Below, piece after piece: positions 1-8,399 of a stretch of 64,000 bases of DNA; within the stretch, counting starts at the first letter, position 1, and the number at the start of each line of letters is the position of its first letter. The stretch is from contig DASPLX010000013.1 in assembly GCA_035627375.1 (NCBI GenBank), forward strand, positions 16,564 through 80,563. The letters are read 5' to 3'. Made by a program: the position numbers and the translations under genes. This DNA comes from DASPLX01 sp035627375. Its GTDB lineage: Bacteria; Pseudomonadota; Gammaproteobacteria; Burkholderiales; Burkholderiaceae_D. The notes under the pieces are model-generated. The model saw nothing but the letters and a program-made list of their open reading frames with translations, ran no database searches and had not been told where the DNA came from.

Positions 1-178
1 TGTCCGCGAAGGCTTCGATTCGCTCGAGGAAGCCGAGGAGCGCGAGGAAGACTTGCTCGACAAGGCCTGGGGCCTGGAAGCCGCTTCGCGCTTGTCGTGC
101 CAGGCCATCGTCGCCGATGAGGATCTGGTGATCGAGATACCGAAGTACACGATCAACCAGGTCAGTGAAAATCATTGA
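1..178 (+). CDS. fdx: ISC-system [2Fe-2S] ferredoxin, C-terminal part
   Basis: Only the last 58 codons are in the window, read from base 2 to the TGA at 176-178. The fragment contains the acidic stretch EEAEEREEDLLDKAWG and the end segment SRLSCQAIVADEDLVIEIP followed by KYTINQVSENH. This is the C-terminal pattern of the adrenodoxin-like ferredoxin of the ISC iron-sulfur assembly operon, including the cysteine of the last cluster-ligand segment. It supplies electrons for Fe-S cluster assembly in the cytoplasm. iscX follows 20 bases downstream, as in other ISC operons, so the gene is identified by sequence and by neighbour. The start lies left of the window. Confidence 0.9.
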   Translation, partial: VREGFDSLEEAEEREEDLLDKAWGLEAASRLSCQAIVADEDLVIEIPKYTINQVSENH

Positions 179-198
179 GCAAGCGGAGGCAACCCATC

Positions 199-393
199 AT
201 GAAATGGACGGATATCCAGCGTATCGCCGAAGAATTGGCCGATAAATATCCCGAGATCGACCCGTTGAAGGTGAATTTCGTCGATCTCCATAACTGGGTC
301 GTGGGCCTGGACGGATTCGACGACGATCACAAGCGCGGCGGGGAAAAAGTCCTGGAAGCGATCCAGATGGCGTGGATAGAGGAGGCCCGGTAA
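199..393 (+). CDS. iscX: Fe-S assembly protein IscX (YfhJ)
   Basis: This gene encodes a 64-residue acidic protein beginning MKWTDIQRIAEELADKYP, with the family signature DPLKVNFVDLHNWV and FDDDHKRGGEKVLEAIQ, and the usual IscX length of 64-66 residues. IscX binds IscS and iron and tunes the rate of cluster assembly. I chose the ATG at 199 because GGAGG (185-189) sits nine bases before it and the family starts with MKWTD. An upstream in-frame codon near 175 would overlap fdx and adds residues not seen in the family. It is the last gene of the isc operon. The final codons and stop are duplicated just downstream (see the repeat entry). Confidence 0.93.
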   Translation: MKWTDIQRIAEELADKYPEIDPLKVNFVDLHNWVVGLDGFDDDHKRGGEKVLEAIQMAWIEEAR

Positions 394-447
394 GGAGCCT
401 GCTAAGGAAGGCGCGGTAAGCGAGGCCCGGTAAGCGAGGCCCGGTAA
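382..447 (+). repeat. Short tandem repeat copied from the iscX stop region
   Basis: The 12-mer GAGGCCCGGTAA, which carries the last three codons and stop of iscX, occurs at 382-393 and again at 422-433 and 436-447. A degenerate copy (AGGCGCGGTAA) lies around 409-419. The spacing of the last two copies is 14 bases. It looks like local slippage duplication; no function is evident. Confidence 0.7.
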
Positions 448-471
448 TCGACGCGAATTTCCGTTCGACCA

Positions 472-3072
472 TCACCACAGCTGCCCGGCGCGGCGCTCGA
501 ACGCGTCGGCCAGCACATCGCGCAATTCTTCGTTCTTCCATGGTTTCGTCAGGTAGCGGTGCACGGCGCCGCGATTGATCGCCTCGGTCGCGGCTTCGAA
601 ATCCCGGCGTCCCGTCAGGATGAGGCGGATGACCTGGGGATACATCCGCCGGACCTTGTTCAGGAATTCGATGCCGTCCGTCCCGGGAAGGGTCAAGTCC
701 GCCAACACCACGTCGATGCGATGCTGGGCGAGTTGCTCGAATGCCTCTTCGGCATTGGACGCCGATACGATCAGATAGTCTTCCTTGTTGAGGGCGCGCT
801 TCAGCGCGGCGATGACGAGCGGCTCGTCGTCGAGTATCAACAAGGTGCGGTTCGCGTGTCCGTCGGCATGGGACCGCGGCAGGGGCATGACGCTCTCTCG
901 CAGCAGCGCGGCGCATTCGTCGGCGGGCAGGGCGGCGCTGAAATAGTGGCCTTGCACATAGTCGCATCCGCTCTCCGACAAACGTAACACCTGTCCTTCG
1001 GTTTCCGCCATTTCTCCCACGGTTTTCAAGCCTAGCCGATGCGCCATCGCGATCACGGCTTCGACGATCGCCAGCCGAGCCGGGTCGCTGGTCATGTGCC
1101 GCACGAAGGAGCCGTCCAGCTTGAGGCAGTCGATCGGCAGGTTGGTCAGGTATTGCATGTTGGAATAGCCGGTGCCGAAGTCGTCGATCGAGATGCTGAT
1201 GCCGATTTCCTTCAGCTTGTGGAAGAGCGGAATGGTGCGCGTCGGATCGCTCATCGACGCGCTTTCCGTCAATTCGAGTTCGAGATATTCGGGATCGAGC
1301 TTCGCCGCCGCGAGATATTCGGCCACGCGTTGCTCGAGGCCGGGTACCGCGAGCTGCTTGGCGGACAGGTTGACGGCTACGCGGATCGGATCGATGCCGG
1401 CATCCTGCCATGCCTTGTTTTGCAGGCAGGCTTGTTGCAAGGCCCACTCGCCGATGGTTTCGATCAGGCCGGTTTCCTCCGCGATGGAAATGAATCGTGA
1501 AGGAAGGATCGAGCCCAATTCCGGGTGATTCCAGCGCAGCAGCGCTTCCACTCCGCGAATGACGCCTGTGCGCAATTCCACCTGGGCTTGATAGTGGAGG
1601 GTCAGCTGGTCGCGTTCGATGGCGTGGCGCAGATCCGTTTCCAGTCGCAGGCGTTCGTCGATCCGGTGACGCAATTCGGTGTTGTAAATCTGGACGTTGT
1701 TGCGTCCCGACTCCTTGGCGCAATACATGGCGGCATCGGCGAACTTGAGCAGGGTTTCCGCGTCCTGGCCATCCTCCGGGAAGGCGCTGCAGCCGACGCT
1801 GCAACTGACCGTGAGTTCGCGATCGTGCAATTGGATCGGCTCGCAGACGGCGGACATCACGCGACTGATGATCGGGGCCGCTTCGCTGCAATTGCGGGCG
1901 TCCTGCAGCAGGAGCAAGAATTCGTCCCCGCCGACGCGCGCGACGGTGTCCGTCTCCCGCAGGCAGGCGGAGATCCGCTGGGCGACGGTCTTGAGCAACT
2001 CGTCCCCGGCCTCGTGACCGAGACTGTCGTTGACCCACTTGAAGCGGTCGAGGTCGATGAACGATACCACGAAGCGTTTATCGTGCCGCCTGGCGTAGGA
2101 AATGGCCCTCTTCATGCGATCCATGAAGAGGTAGCGGTTGGGCAGCCCGGTCAGTTCGTCGTGCGTCGCCTGAAATTGCAGCATCGTCTCCAGGTGCTTG
2201 CGTTCGGAGATGTCGCGCGCCACCATCTGCAGGACGGGTTTGCCGTGATAGTTCAGCAGTACCCGCGTGACGGCCACGTCGATGATCGTACCGTCCAGGC
2301 ACCGTATCTGCTCTTCTTCGGTGCCGCAGACCTCGCCGCGGCGAAGTTTTTCGAGCTTGAGCGCGACTTCTCCTGAACAGATGGGTGCCGCCAGCGTGAG
2401 GATCGAGTGCTGCTGCAAATCCGCGGGGTGCTGGACATGCAGCAGGCGCTCGGCGGCCGGATTGGCGAAGATGAGGCGATTATCGGCTTCCAGCAGGATT
2501 GCGTCCGGCGATTGCTCGACCAGCAAGCGATAGCGCTCGTCGCTCTCGCGCAGGGCTTCCATCGCCCGCTTGCTTTCGGAGGCGTCTCGCATCAACGCGC
2601 CGAAACCGCGCAGATTGCCATCCTTGTTGCGCAGCGCCGTAACGATGACATGCGCCCAGAACGGCGAGCCGTCCTTGCGTATGCGCCATCCTTCTTCCTC
2701 GTGTCGGCCGCAGTGCAGGGCTTGTTCCAGGACGAATTGGGGCTTGGATTCGACGATGTCTTCGGGCCGATAGAAGCGGCTGACGTGCTGGTTCAGGATT
2801 TCCGTCGCGGCATAACCGCTGATGCGTTCCGCCCCGGTATTCCAGCTGACCACCCGGCCCTCGGCGTCGAGCATGAAGATCGCATAGTCCGGTATGTTTT
2901 CCACCAGCAGGCGAAAGCGTTCTTCGCTTTCGCGCAACGCCTGTTCGGCTGCCTCGCGATGCTGGGTTTCCTCATAGATGCGCAGACTTTCGCTTTCCAG
3001 CAGGGCCTCGGCCTGCGCCAGCGCGTTCAAGGCGCGCTCGAGCCGACGTTGCTGTAGATCTGCATCAGTCAT
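472..3072 (-). CDS. PAS-PAS-GGDEF-EAL-REC cyclic-di-GMP signalling protein
   Basis: An 866-residue cytoplasmic protein. A short N-terminal helix (about 1-45) is followed by two PAS domains (about 50-165 and 175-290), a GGDEF domain with intact GGDEF at 381-385, an EAL domain with EAL at 509-511, and a C-terminal receiver domain (about 745-866) with phospho-acceptor D792 in VLADLTLPG and YLTKPW. The EAL domain keeps NLSAKQ, ELTES, DDFGTGYSN and KLD, so both synthesis and hydrolysis of cyclic-di-GMP are chemically possible. No membrane segment is seen. Its start codon overlaps the stop of the H-NOX gene by eight bases, so the two are co-transcribed and probably partners. A receiver at the C-terminus rather than the N-terminus is less common and implies a second, phosphorylation input. 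Confidence 0.92.
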   Translation of the reverse strand: MTDADLQQRRLERALNALAQAEALLESESLRIYEETQHREAAEQALRESEERFRLLVENIPDYAIFMLDAEGRVVSWNTGAERISGYAATEILNQHVSRFYRPEDIVESKPQFVLEQALHCGRHEEEGWRIRKDGSPFWAHVIVTALRNKDGNLRGFGALMRDASESKRAMEALRESDERYRLLVEQSPDAILLEADNRLIFANPAAERLLHVQHPADLQQHSILTLAAPICSGEVALKLEKLRRGEVCGTEEEQIRCLDGTIIDVAVTRVLLNYHGKPVLQMVARDISERKHLETMLQFQATHDELTGLPNRYLFMDRMKRAISYARRHDKRFVVSFIDLDRFKWVNDSLGHEAGDELLKTVAQRISACLRETDTVARVGGDEFLLLLQDARNCSEAAPIISRVMSAVCEPIQLHDRELTVSCSVGCSAFPEDGQDAETLLKFADAAMYCAKESGRNNVQIYNTELRHRIDERLRLETDLRHAIERDQLTLHYQAQVELRTGVIRGVEALLRWNHPELGSILPSRFISIAEETGLIETIGEWALQQACLQNKAWQDAGIDPIRVAVNLSAKQLAVPGLEQRVAEYLAAAKLDPEYLELELTESASMSDPTRTIPLFHKLKEIGISISIDDFGTGYSNMQYLTNLPIDCLKLDGSFVRHMTSDPARLAIVEAVIAMAHRLGLKTVGEMAETEGQVLRLSESGCDYVQGHYFSAALPADECAALLRESVMPLPRSHADGHANRTLLILDDEPLVIAALKRALNKEDYLIVSASNAEEAFEQLAQHRIDVVLADLTLPGTDGIEFLNKVRRMYPQVIRLILTGRRDFEAATEAINRGAVHRYLTKPWKNEELRDVLADAFERRAGQLW

Positions 3073-3616
3073 CGTCTTGCATGATCAAAGTGAAGCGCAC
3101 GTGCGCGCCTTGACCTCCTGCGAGGTCTTCCCGCGCCAACCGGATAGGTGTGCCGTAATGCGTGATGCATCCGCGGATCAGGCCTTCGGCTAGGTCGCCG
3201 AAGGGGCGGCTCGACCGATAGGTCAAGACCATGCGATCCGGGCTGGGGAATACTTGCGTGAAGCTCGGCAGTTCGGCGTCGGGATAGAGTTTCCTGACTT
3301 CGACATGGATCTTGCTATCGATCGTCGCCAGGAAATCGAAGGCCGAATGGTGCGTTTCGAAGTAGGATGGATAGCGCTGAACGAAGCGCAAGAGCAGATA
3401 TTCGCCGAATGCCTTGACCAGTTCGCGCGAATCGATGCCGGTTTCGTCGCTCAATCGCTCGACCAGTTCGAGCAACTCAAGATGGTTATAGGTGCCCACC
3501 GAGGTATAGGCCCCGCCGGTGGCGAGCTTGGACGAAGAAATGATGCGGTCCGCGACTTCCGCCGAAAAGCGCGCTTCGACCATGCCGATGAATTCGGCGA
3601 ACACGATTCCCTTCAC
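3065..3616 (-). CDS. H-NOX (haem NO/O2-binding) sensor protein
   Basis: With the start chosen here this is a 183-residue stand-alone HNOB-domain protein. The family signatures are present: the N-terminal KGIVFAEFIGMVEARF, TGGAYTSVGTY, the proximal histidine in TIDSKIHVEVRKLYP (H104 from this start) and the haem-propionate motif YxSxR as YRSSR. H-NOX proteins bind NO through ferrous haem and pass the signal to a partner kinase or cyclic-di-GMP enzyme. I place the start at the GTG at 3616 because GGGAGGAAG lies five to ten bases before it and the family begins M-K-G-I. The ATG ten codons upstream (3646) has no ribosome binding site. The downstream GGDEF-EAL gene overlaps it and is the likely target. 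Confidence 0.9.
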   Translation of the reverse strand: MKGIVFAEFIGMVEARFSAEVADRIISSSKLATGGAYTSVGTYNHLELLELVERLSDETGIDSRELVKAFGEYLLLRFVQRYPSYFETHHSAFDFLATIDSKIHVEVRKLYPDAELPSFTQVFPSPDRMVLTYRSSRPFGDLAEGLIRGCITHYGTPIRLAREDLAGGQGAHVRFTLIMQDDD

Positions 3617-3814
3617 GACTTCCTCCCTCGTTTCCCAGGCAACCATGATTCGCGTGCAGCGTGCCGCGGCATTGTAATTATTGAGGTCGCCGCTTCAAGT
3701 TTTGACCAGCCGGCACGAAAACGCAAGGCATTTGCGGAGGGTGTTGTGCCGGCAGCCGAAATGAAAATGCCCGCGCGGCGCGGCCGGCGGGCATCGGAAG
3801 AAGGGGCGAAGATC

Positions 3815-5491
3815 TCACATGTTCGGGTAATTCGGGCCGCCGCCGCCTTCCGGCGTCACCCACACGATGTTCTGGGTCGGATCCTTGATATCGCAGGTCT
3901 TGCAATGCACGCAGTTCTGGGCATTGATCTGCAGGCGATCCTGGCCGTCGTCCATTTTCACGAATTCGTACACGCCGGCCGGGCAATAGCGCGATTCCGG
4001 GCCTGCATATTTTGCAAGATTGACATTGACCGGCACGCTCGCGTTCTTCAGGGTCAGGTGGGCCGGCTGGTCTTCCGTGTGGTTTGTGTTGGAGATGAAC
4101 ACCGACGAGAGGCGGTCGAACGTCAGCTTGCCGTCCGGTTTCGGATAGGCGATCGGCTGGAATTCGGATGCCGGTTTCAGGCACTCGTGATCGACATGCT
4201 GGTGATGCAGGGTCCATGGCGCCTTGCCGCGGAAAACCACCTGGTCGATACCGACCATCAGCGTGCCCAGGTAGAGGCCCTTGGCCATCCACGGCTTGAA
4301 GTTGCGTGCCTTGTGCAATTCCTCGCGCAGCCAGGATTGTTCGAACGCTTGCGGATAGGCGGTCAGTTCGTCGTGCTGGCGGTTTGCACCGAGGGCGTCG
4401 AAGGCCGCTTCGGCGGCCAGCATGCCGGTCTTGATCGCCGCATGGCTGCCCTTGATGCGCGAGGCATTCAGGAAACCGGCGTCGCAGCCGACCAGCGCGC
4501 CTCCCGGGAAAGTCAGCTTCGGCAGCGATTGCAGGCCGCCGGCCGTGATGGCGCGCGCGCCGTAGGAGATGCGCTTGCCGCCTTCGAAGAATTTGCGGAT
4601 TTCCGGATGCGTCTTGTAGCGCTGGAATTCTTCGTAGGGCGAAAGATAGGGATTGTCGTAGGCAAGGCCGACCACGTATCCGACGGCGACCTGGTTATTG
4701 TCCAAGTGATACAGGAAGGAGCCGCCGTAGGTATCCGCGTCGAGCGGCCAGCCGGCGGTATGGATGACAAGACCCGGCTGGTGCAGCTTCGGATCGATTT
4801 CCCACAATTCCTTGATGCCGATCGCGTACGTTTGCGGGTCGCGATCCTTGTTGAGATCGAATCTGGTCATCAACTGCTTGCCGAGATGACCACGCGCGCC
4901 CTCGGCGAACAGCGTGTATTTCGCATGCAGTTCCATGCCGAGCTGGAAATTCTCGGTCGGTTCTCCTTCGCGGTTGATGCCCATGTTGCCGGTGGCGACG
5001 CCCTTGACCGAGCCGTCTTCGTTGTACAGCACTTCGGCGGCAGGAAAGCCGGGGAAGATTTCGACGCCGAGCGCTTCGGCTTGCTGGCCGAGCCAGCGCG
5101 TGACATTGCCGAGCGAGATCACGTAGTTGCCGTGATTTTGAAAGCACTCCGGCAGCATCCAGTTCGGGGTTTTGTATGCCTTGGTTTCGGTTAGGAACAG
5201 GAAGCGGTCTTCGGTCACCTCCACGGTGAGCGGTGCGCCGAGCTCCTTCCAGTTCGGGAACAATTCGGTGATCGCGATCGGATCCATGACGGCGCCCGAC
5301 AAGATGTGCGCGCCGACTTCGCTTCCCTTTTCAAGCACGCAGACGGAAACCTCGCGACCTTTTTCGGCAGCCAATTGCTTGAGGCGAATCGCCGCCGACA
5401 AGCCGGCCGGTCCGCCGCCGACAACGACGACGTCGTATTCCATCGCGTCGCGCGGGCCGTATTGTTCGAGGAGGTTCTGGGTTTGCGTCAT
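3815..5491 (-). CDS. Electron-transfer flavoprotein:ubiquinone oxidoreductase
   Basis: A 558-residue monotopic membrane flavoprotein that passes electrons from acyl-CoA dehydrogenases via ETF to the quinone pool. It has the FAD-binding motif VVVVGGGPAGLSAA near residues 20-33, SGAVMDPIAITELFP and ARAITAGGLQSLPKL. A C-terminal 4Fe-4S ferredoxin segment carries the four ligands in YCPAGVYE and NCVHCKTCDIKDP, and the protein ends GGGGPNYPNM. The length equals the usual 550-560 for bacterial ETF-QO. The start at 5491 (MTQTQNLLEQYG) is preceded by AGGTGA; an in-frame ATG at 5548 lacks this. A divergent SDR gene starts 254 bases away, and the surroundings fit fatty-acid catabolism. Confidence 0.94.
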   Translation of the reverse strand: MTQTQNLLEQYGPRDAMEYDVVVVGGGPAGLSAAIRLKQLAAEKGREVSVCVLEKGSEVGAHILSGAVMDPIAITELFPNWKELGAPLTVEVTEDRFLFLTETKAYKTPNWMLPECFQNHGNYVISLGNVTRWLGQQAEALGVEIFPGFPAAEVLYNEDGSVKGVATGNMGINREGEPTENFQLGMELHAKYTLFAEGARGHLGKQLMTRFDLNKDRDPQTYAIGIKELWEIDPKLHQPGLVIHTAGWPLDADTYGGSFLYHLDNNQVAVGYVVGLAYDNPYLSPYEEFQRYKTHPEIRKFFEGGKRISYGARAITAGGLQSLPKLTFPGGALVGCDAGFLNASRIKGSHAAIKTGMLAAEAAFDALGANRQHDELTAYPQAFEQSWLREELHKARNFKPWMAKGLYLGTLMVGIDQVVFRGKAPWTLHHQHVDHECLKPASEFQPIAYPKPDGKLTFDRLSSVFISNTNHTEDQPAHLTLKNASVPVNVNLAKYAGPESRYCPAGVYEFVKMDDGQDRLQINAQNCVHCKTCDIKDPTQNIVWVTPEGGGGPNYPNM

Positions 5492-5745
5492 ATGTCTCAC
5501 CTTGGGTTGTCGAGGACGGCGCGCTTCATGTGCGAAGCTGTCCGGCAAATTTATCGAACGAGTGTGCTAATTTTCTAGGATTTTGAGGCAGAATGCTAGA
5601 ACCGGCGCTCTAAACGGCGTTCGCAAAATCGATGCGACATGCGAAATATCACAGCGCAGCCGCCGGCACAATCGTGCAATGATAACGTTTTTGGCCTCAC
5701 TAAAACGTCTCTGGCAAGACAAAGGATTCAACTAGGGGAAAGAGC

Positions 5746-6522
5746 ATGGGCATTGAAGTCAATTTCGAAGGAAAGATCGCGCTGGTGACCGGCGCTTCCA
5801 GCGGTCTCGGGGCGCGCTTTGCCAAGGTGCTGGCGCAGGCCGGCGCGCAAGTCGTGCTGGCCGCGCGCCGCATCGAGCGCTTGAAGGAGATGCGCGCGGA
5901 GATCGAAGCGGCGGGCGGCGCGGCGCACGTGGTCGAACTCGACGTGACCGACTACGGCAGCATCAAGTCGGCGATCGCGCATGCCGAAACGGAAGCGGGA
6001 CCGATCGATATTCTGGTCAACAATTCGGGCGTCTCGACCACGCAACGCCTGATCGACGTGACGCCGGAAGATTACGCCTATGTGATGGATACCAACCAGC
6101 GCGGCGCGTTCTTCGTCGCCCAGGAAACCGCCAAGCGCATGATCGCGCGGGCGAAGGGCGATCCCAAGAAGCAGCATCGCATCGTCAACATCGCTTCGGT
6201 CGCCGGACTGCGCGTGCTTCCCCAGATCGGCATTTATTGCATGAGCAAGGCGGCGGTCGTGCACATGACGAAGTCGATGGCGGTCGAGTGGGGCAAGTAC
6301 GGCATCAATGTCAATGCGATCTGCCCCGGCTATATCGAGACCGAGATCAATTCGGCCTATTTCGACAGCGAACAGGGACGGCAATTGATCAACATGCTGC
6401 CGAGGAAGCGCGTGGGCAAGGCTGAAGACCTGGATGGCTTGCTGCTTCTGCTGGCGTCCGAAGAGTCGAGTTTCATCAACGGCGCGATCATGGCCGCCGA
6501 CGACGGCCTGAGCGCCCAGTGA
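5746..6522 (+). CDS. Short-chain dehydrogenase/reductase
   Basis: A 258-residue classical SDR. It has the Rossmann motif TGASSGLG (residues 17-24), NNSG, the active-site Ser in IASVAGL and the YCMSK (YxxxK) pair, and ends with the common FINGAIMAADDG segment. The substrate cannot be told from sequence; it is FabG-like. The start ATG is preceded by AGGGGAAAG. The thioesterase gene follows four bases after its stop, so the two are one operon and may act on the same hydroxyacyl or ketoacyl thioester. The nearby ETF-QO supports a role in acyl-CoA metabolism, but this is inference. Confidence 0.85.
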   Translation: MGIEVNFEGKIALVTGASSGLGARFAKVLAQAGAQVVLAARRIERLKEMRAEIEAAGGAAHVVELDVTDYGSIKSAIAHAETEAGPIDILVNNSGVSTTQRLIDVTPEDYAYVMDTNQRGAFFVAQETAKRMIARAKGDPKKQHRIVNIASVAGLRVLPQIGIYCMSKAAVVHMTKSMAVEWGKYGINVNAICPGYIETEINSAYFDSEQGRQLINMLPRKRVGKAEDLDGLLLLLASEESSFINGAIMAADDGLSAQ

Positions 6523-6532
6523 GGGAATGGCG

Positions 6533-6967
6533 ATGAGCGAACAATCCGTCCACGCCCAACGTATCCACGTCCATACGACACGCATCGCGATCCGCTGGGG
6601 CGACATGGATGCGATGGGGCACGTCAACAATGCCGTCTATTTCCGTTATATCGAGCAGGCGCGCATCGACTGGATGTCCCAGATCGATTGCGCCCCGGAT
6701 CCGCAAGGCGAAGGGCCGGTCGTCATCAATGCCCGCTGCACCTTTCTGCGCCAGTTGATCTATCCGGGCGATATCGAGGTGAAGACCTTCGTCGGCGAAT
6801 TCGGGCGGTCGAGTTTCGAAACCTGGCACGAGATCCGGCGCGTCGATGCGCCGGAAGTGCTGTGCGCGGAGGGTGGGGCAAAGGTGGTATGGGTCAATTT
6901 CCCGCAGCAGAAGTCGACGCCATTGCCGGAGGCGATCCGCGCCAGGTTGAACCGGCCCCTCGTATGA
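6533..6967 (+). CDS. Hot-dog fold acyl-CoA thioesterase (4HBT/YbgC type)
   Basis: A protein of about 144 residues with the 4HBT pattern IRWGDMDAMGHVNNAVYFRY, where the Asp in GDMDAMGHVNN is the usual catalytic carboxylate, and a following central helix FRYIEQARIDWM. It should hydrolyse a short- or medium-chain acyl-CoA in the cytoplasm. Two ATGs lie six bases apart (6527 and 6533). I prefer the second because GAGGGA, overlapping the stop of the SDR gene, is correctly spaced from it. It is translationally coupled to the SDR. Its substrate is unknown. Confidence 0.85.
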   Translation: MSEQSVHAQRIHVHTTRIAIRWGDMDAMGHVNNAVYFRYIEQARIDWMSQIDCAPDPQGEGPVVINARCTFLRQLIYPGDIEVKTFVGEFGRSSFETWHEIRRVDAPEVLCAEGGAKVVWVNFPQQKSTPLPEAIRARLNRPLV

Positions 6968-6975
6968 CCCATGAT

Positions 6976-7536
6976 TCAATGGGTGACGCCGAGCAGTCGG
7001 TGCACCAGTTCGCTCGAGGTCGCAGCCGAAAACTTCCGCATCAGACGGGCCCGGTGCATTTCCACGGTGCGCGGGCTCAGTTCCACCTGTCGCGCGATCT
7101 GCTTGCTGGTCTTGCCTTCGACTAACAGCGCCGCGATTTCCCGTTCGCGCGGCGTCAGTTCGGCCGTGACCGGGCGTTTTTCGCTCAGATCCTCGAATGT
7201 CCAGATGCCCGCGGCGTGCGGATCGCTCGCCACCAGCGGCCGGCCGCTGACATGGCACCAGAACAATTCCTTGTCGGCGCGTTTCATGATGCGCTCGTCC
7301 GAGTAATATCCCTTGGCGCTCATGATCGGCGAAATGCGGGCGCCGGTGCGTTCGAATTCGTCCGGTGTCGGATAAAGGATCTGGAAAGACTGTCCGACCA
7401 ATTGTTCCCGTTCGTAGCCGAACATCGACGCCAGCGCCTCGTTGCAGGCCCGGATGGTCCGGTTTTGCGAAACGCACATGCCGATCGGCGCCAACAGGAA
7501 TATGCTTTCGTAGTCGATGGCCGGGGTGCCGCTCAT
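6976..7536 (-). CDS. PAS domain LuxR-type transcriptional regulator
   Basis: A 186-residue protein. An N-terminal PAS domain (about 10-120; FLLAPIGMCVSQNRTI, ACNEALASMFGYEREQLVG, a PAC-like end at WTFEDLSEKR) is joined to a C-terminal LuxR/FixJ helix-turn-helix (LTPREREIAALLVEGKTSKQ, VELSPRTVEMHRARLMRKF). No membrane segment is seen. The start MSGTPAIDYE at 7536 has GGAG about ten bases upstream. The gene is divergent from scoA across a 141-base gap, so control of the CoA-transferase operon is the simplest guess. The ligand of the PAS domain is unknown. Confidence 0.85.
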   Translation of the reverse strand: MSGTPAIDYESIFLLAPIGMCVSQNRTIRACNEALASMFGYEREQLVGQSFQILYPTPDEFERTGARISPIMSAKGYYSDERIMKRADKELFWCHVSGRPLVASDPHAAGIWTFEDLSEKRPVTAELTPREREIAALLVEGKTSKQIARQVELSPRTVEMHRARLMRKFSAATSSELVHRLLGVTH

Positions 7537-7677
7537 CCCATGTGTCTCCGTTGATCCAGAATCCGTATTTTTACGGTATTGTGCTGCGTATCGGGCCGGC
7601 ATATCCTTGCGGCCAGTTCCGCGTTGATGTTCCGCGTTGATATCTATATCGTACTTTACACAAAGAAGAGGGTTGGT

Positions 7678-8388
7678 ATGAAGAAAGTCTATCCGGATGC
7701 CGCCACCGCGCTGGCCGGCATCGTCAAGGACGGCCAGACCATCGCCGTCGGCGGCTTCGGCTTGTGCGGCATCCCCGAAGCGCTGATCGCCGCCTTGCGC
7801 GACTCGGGCGTCAAGAACCTGACGGCCATCTCGAACAACGCCGGCGTCGATGGTTTCGGCCTCGGCCAGTTGCTGACGACGCGCCAGATCAAGAAAATGA
7901 TCTCGTCCTACGTGGGCGAGAACAAGGAATTCGAGCGCCAATACCTGTCGGGCGAACTCGAACTGGAATTCACCCCGCAAGGCACGCTGGCTGAAAAACT
8001 GCGCGCCGGCGGCGCCGGCATTCCGGCTTTCTTCACCAAGACGGGCGTCGGCACCATCGTCGCCGAAGGCAAGGAAGTGCGCGAATTCGACGGTCAGAAG
8101 TACGTGATGGAGCGGTCGCTGGTGGCCGACGTATCGCTGGTCAAGGCCTACATGGCCGACGAGGTCGGCAACCTGGTGTTTCGCAAGACCGCTCGCAATT
8201 TCAATCCGAACGTCGCCATGGCCGGCAAGATCACGGTGGTCGAGGTCGAGAAACTGGTCAAGACCGGCGAACTCGATCCGGACCAGATCCATCTGCCCGG
8301 CATCTTCGTGCACCGGATCGTCGTCAATGCGAATCCGGAGAAGCGTATCGAACAACGCACCGTGCGTGCAAAGCAATCGGAAGGTTAA
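7678..8388 (+). CDS. scoA: 3-oxoacid CoA-transferase subunit A
   Basis: A 236-residue alpha subunit of succinyl-CoA:3-ketoacid CoA-transferase. It contains GGFGLCGIPEALI and the NNAGVDGFGLGQLL and ISSYVGENKEFERQYLSGEL blocks typical of the family. The enzyme moves CoA between acetoacetate and succinyl-CoA. The start at 7678 (MKKVYPDAATAL) follows AAGAAGAGGG; codons upstream in the same frame are not part of the family. The stop overlaps an ATG of the B-subunit gene. 3-Hydroxybutyrate dehydrogenase lies 2.2 kb away on the other strand, consistent with hydroxybutyrate/PHB turnover. Confidence 0.93.
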   Translation: MKKVYPDAATALAGIVKDGQTIAVGGFGLCGIPEALIAALRDSGVKNLTAISNNAGVDGFGLGQLLTTRQIKKMISSYVGENKEFERQYLSGELELEFTPQGTLAEKLRAGGAGIPAFFTKTGVGTIVAEGKEVREFDGQKYVMERSLVADVSLVKAYMADEVGNLVFRKTARNFNPNVAMAGKITVVEVEKLVKTGELDPDQIHLPGIFVHRIVVNANPEKRIEQRTVRAKQSEG

Positions 8389-8399
8389 TGGGGGCGAAC

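Noticed and set aside
197..2038. A 613-codon arginine-rich frame antisense to the GGDEF-EAL gene
   Set aside because: Its composition (Arg/Pro-rich, no domain pattern) is typical of a shadow frame in GC-rich coding DNA; the overlapping frame has clear PAS/GGDEF/EAL/REC motifs.
3254..5194. A 646-codon frame opposite ETF-QO
   Set aside because: No protein family pattern; the opposite strand encodes a full-length ETF-QO with cofactor motifs.
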